From Pseudarthrobacter siccitolerans (GTDB lineage: Bacteria; Actinomycetota; Actinomycetes; Actinomycetales; Micrococcaceae), in NCBI RefSeq assembly GCF_001046895.1, contig NZ_CAQI01000044.1, forward strand, positions 372,001 through 436,000: DNA of 64,000 nucleotides. Reading direction: 5' to 3'. This document shows, one piece after another, positions 63,303 through 64,000 of this stretch. The notes under the pieces are model-generated. The model was not told the origin of the DNA and ran no database searches. It saw nothing but the letters and a program-made list of their open reading frames with translations. Position 1 is the stretch's first letter; each line of letters opens with the position of its first letter. Both the position numbers and the translations under genes were made by a program.

Positions 63303-64000
63303 TCATTCGGTGCCGCTTTCCGGCTCCAGGAGCCGGGCAGGAAGGACGGATTTGCTCCCGAATTTGCGGGCTACCTGGTCAAGTGCCTGCTCGGCGGCCC
63401 GCCAGTTGTCGTCCCGCCGGTCGATGCTGAGCTGGAGGGAGGTAGTGGCTGCGTCTTCGAGGTGTTCGGCCCGCACGCCCACCAGCCTCACTGCCATTGG
63501 CCGGTCCACCGATTCCAGGAGCTGCAGCGCGACTCCGTAGATGAGCTGGGCACTGTCCACGGGTGTCTGGATTGTCCGGCTGCGGGTGATGGTGGAAAAG
63601 TCGGCGAAGCGCAGCTTCAAGGCGATGGTCCGGGCCACCATTCCCGAAGTCCGGAGGCGCCCTGCCGTCCGGTGCGCGAGGCGGAGCAGTTCCCGGTGGA
63701 GGAGGGCGTCGTCAACTGTGTCAACGGCGAACGTTTCTTCGGCACCGATGCTCTTTTCCAGCCGGACCGGCGTTACGGGACGCGGGTCTTGTCCCCAGGA
63801 CAGTTGATGCACGTGCACTCCAGTGGCACCCAGCATCTTCCGGAGCGAGGAGACCGGCGTGGCGGCCACATCAGCAACGGTCCGGATGCCCATCCTTGCC
63901 AGGACGTCCGCGGTTTTGGCTCCGATGCCCCAGAGTGCGCCCACCGGCAGGCTGTGGAGGTAGGGCACCGTCTGGTCGGGGCCGATGAGCAGCAGCCCGT
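63303..64000 (-). CDS. dinB: DNA polymerase IV (Y family), 5' end outside window
   Basis: Translesion polymerase; only the C-terminal ~231 residues are in the window, reading in from the right edge. Visible are the end of the palm (GLLLIGPDQTVPYLHSLPVG), the thumb with a helix-hairpin-helix (LWGIGAKTADVLARMGIRTVADVA near the edge), and the little-finger domain (SIGAEETFAVDTVDDALLHREL, VARTIALKLRFADFSTITRSRTI). The catalytic carboxylates lie outside the window. A 287-bp gap with no visible gene separates it from the DUF3040 start. Confidence 0.95.
   Translation of the reverse strand, partial: GLLLIGPDQTVPYLHSLPVGALWGIGAKTADVLARMGIRTVADVAATPVSSLRKMLGATGVHVHQLSWGQDPRPVTPVRLEKSIGAEETFAVDTVDDALLHRELLRLAHRTAGRLRTSGMVARTIALKLRFADFSTITRSRTIQTPVDSAQLIYGVALQLLESVDRPMAVRLVGVRAEHLEDAATTSLQLSIDRRDDNWRAAEQALDQVARKFGSKSVLPARLLEPESGTE

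Noticed and set aside
1..64000. CRISPR arrays, tRNA or rRNA genes, insertion sequences, prophage genes
   Set aside because: No regularly spaced repeats, no tRNA arm motifs with flanking acceptor stems, no transposase or integrase motifs and no terminal inverted repeats were seen.
1..64000. A previously undescribed defence or biosynthetic system
   Set aside because: Every multi-gene block matches known housekeeping neighbourhoods; the unknown genes (DUF4192, DUF4191, DUF3817, DUF3040, small membrane protein) are dispersed and lack features of a joint system.

Overview
The window is ordinary chromosomal DNA of a high-GC actinobacterium, most likely an Arthrobacter/Pseudarthrobacter-type member of the Micrococcaceae. 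The evidence is the GC-rich third-position codon use throughout, actinobacterial families (DUF4191, DUF3817, DUF7455, DUF3040, DUF4192, PpgK, Wag31/SepF/YggT, a GlnA1-GlnE-GlnA2 set), a division/cell-wall cluster without ftsA, and a MurE lacking the DNPR motif of diaminopimelate-adding enzymes, as expected for Lys-type peptidoglycan. No tRNA, rRNA, CRISPR array, insertion sequence, prophage or compositionally foreign island was seen. Coding density is about 93-95 percent.

Layout. 1-2.8 kb: 5' part of a type II topoisomerase B subunit (parE), a small zinc-ribbon-like protein, and the principal sigma factor. 3-7 kb: DUF4192 protein, MFS transporter and PAC2-family protein, all on the minus strand. 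7-22.7 kb: mainly plus strand, with leucyl aminopeptidase, the E3 (lpdA) and E2 (sucB) components of 2-oxoacid dehydrogenase, a small membrane protein, an OsmC-like protein, and then lipB-lipA, DUF4191 and DUF3817. A tricorn-like protease and an atypical Ser/Thr kinase lie here on the minus strand. 22.7-30.5 kb: RDD protein and the nitrogen-assimilation set glnA1, glnE, glnA2, with a GNAT/VOC pair between. 30.8-37.3 kb: panB, a 55-residue SPOR-like protein, map, ppgK, nrdR, hisD, a DUF2567-like membrane protein and a flavin reductase. 37.4-42.4 kb: dnaE, an RluD-type pseudouridine synthase and lspA. 42.5-62.1 kb: one long minus-strand run, in transcription order mraZ-rsmH-ftsL-like-ftsI-murE-murF-mraY-murD-ftsW-murG-murC-ftsQ-ftsZ-pgeF-yggS-sepF-yggT-divIVA. 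62.1-64 kb: a 566-bp non-coding stretch with a duplicated hairpin element, a DUF3040 protein and the 3' part of DNA polymerase IV.

How it fits together. LipB and LipA make the lipoyl cofactor carried by the two lipoyl domains of SucB and re-oxidised by LpdA. GlnE adenylylates GlnA1, which keeps the target tyrosine, whereas GlnA2 lacks it. The Mur enzymes, MraY, MurG, FtsW and FtsI make and polymerise lipid II at the septum organised by FtsZ, SepF and FtsQ/L, while DivIVA/Wag31 marks the poles. The gene order from pepA to panB and from mraZ to wag31 closely matches two separate blocks known in Mycobacterium.

The most useful non-coding signals are: a four-site GlnR-type operator upstream of glnA1; an MraZ box of three GTGGRG repeats lying inside the mraZ promoter; a probable NrdR box upstream of nrdR; an inverted repeat beside the ftsZ promoter; and a series of probable leaderless genes with a -10 hexamer exactly 6 nt before the start codon. 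I did not find a convincing undescribed multi-gene system. The best leads are regulatory.
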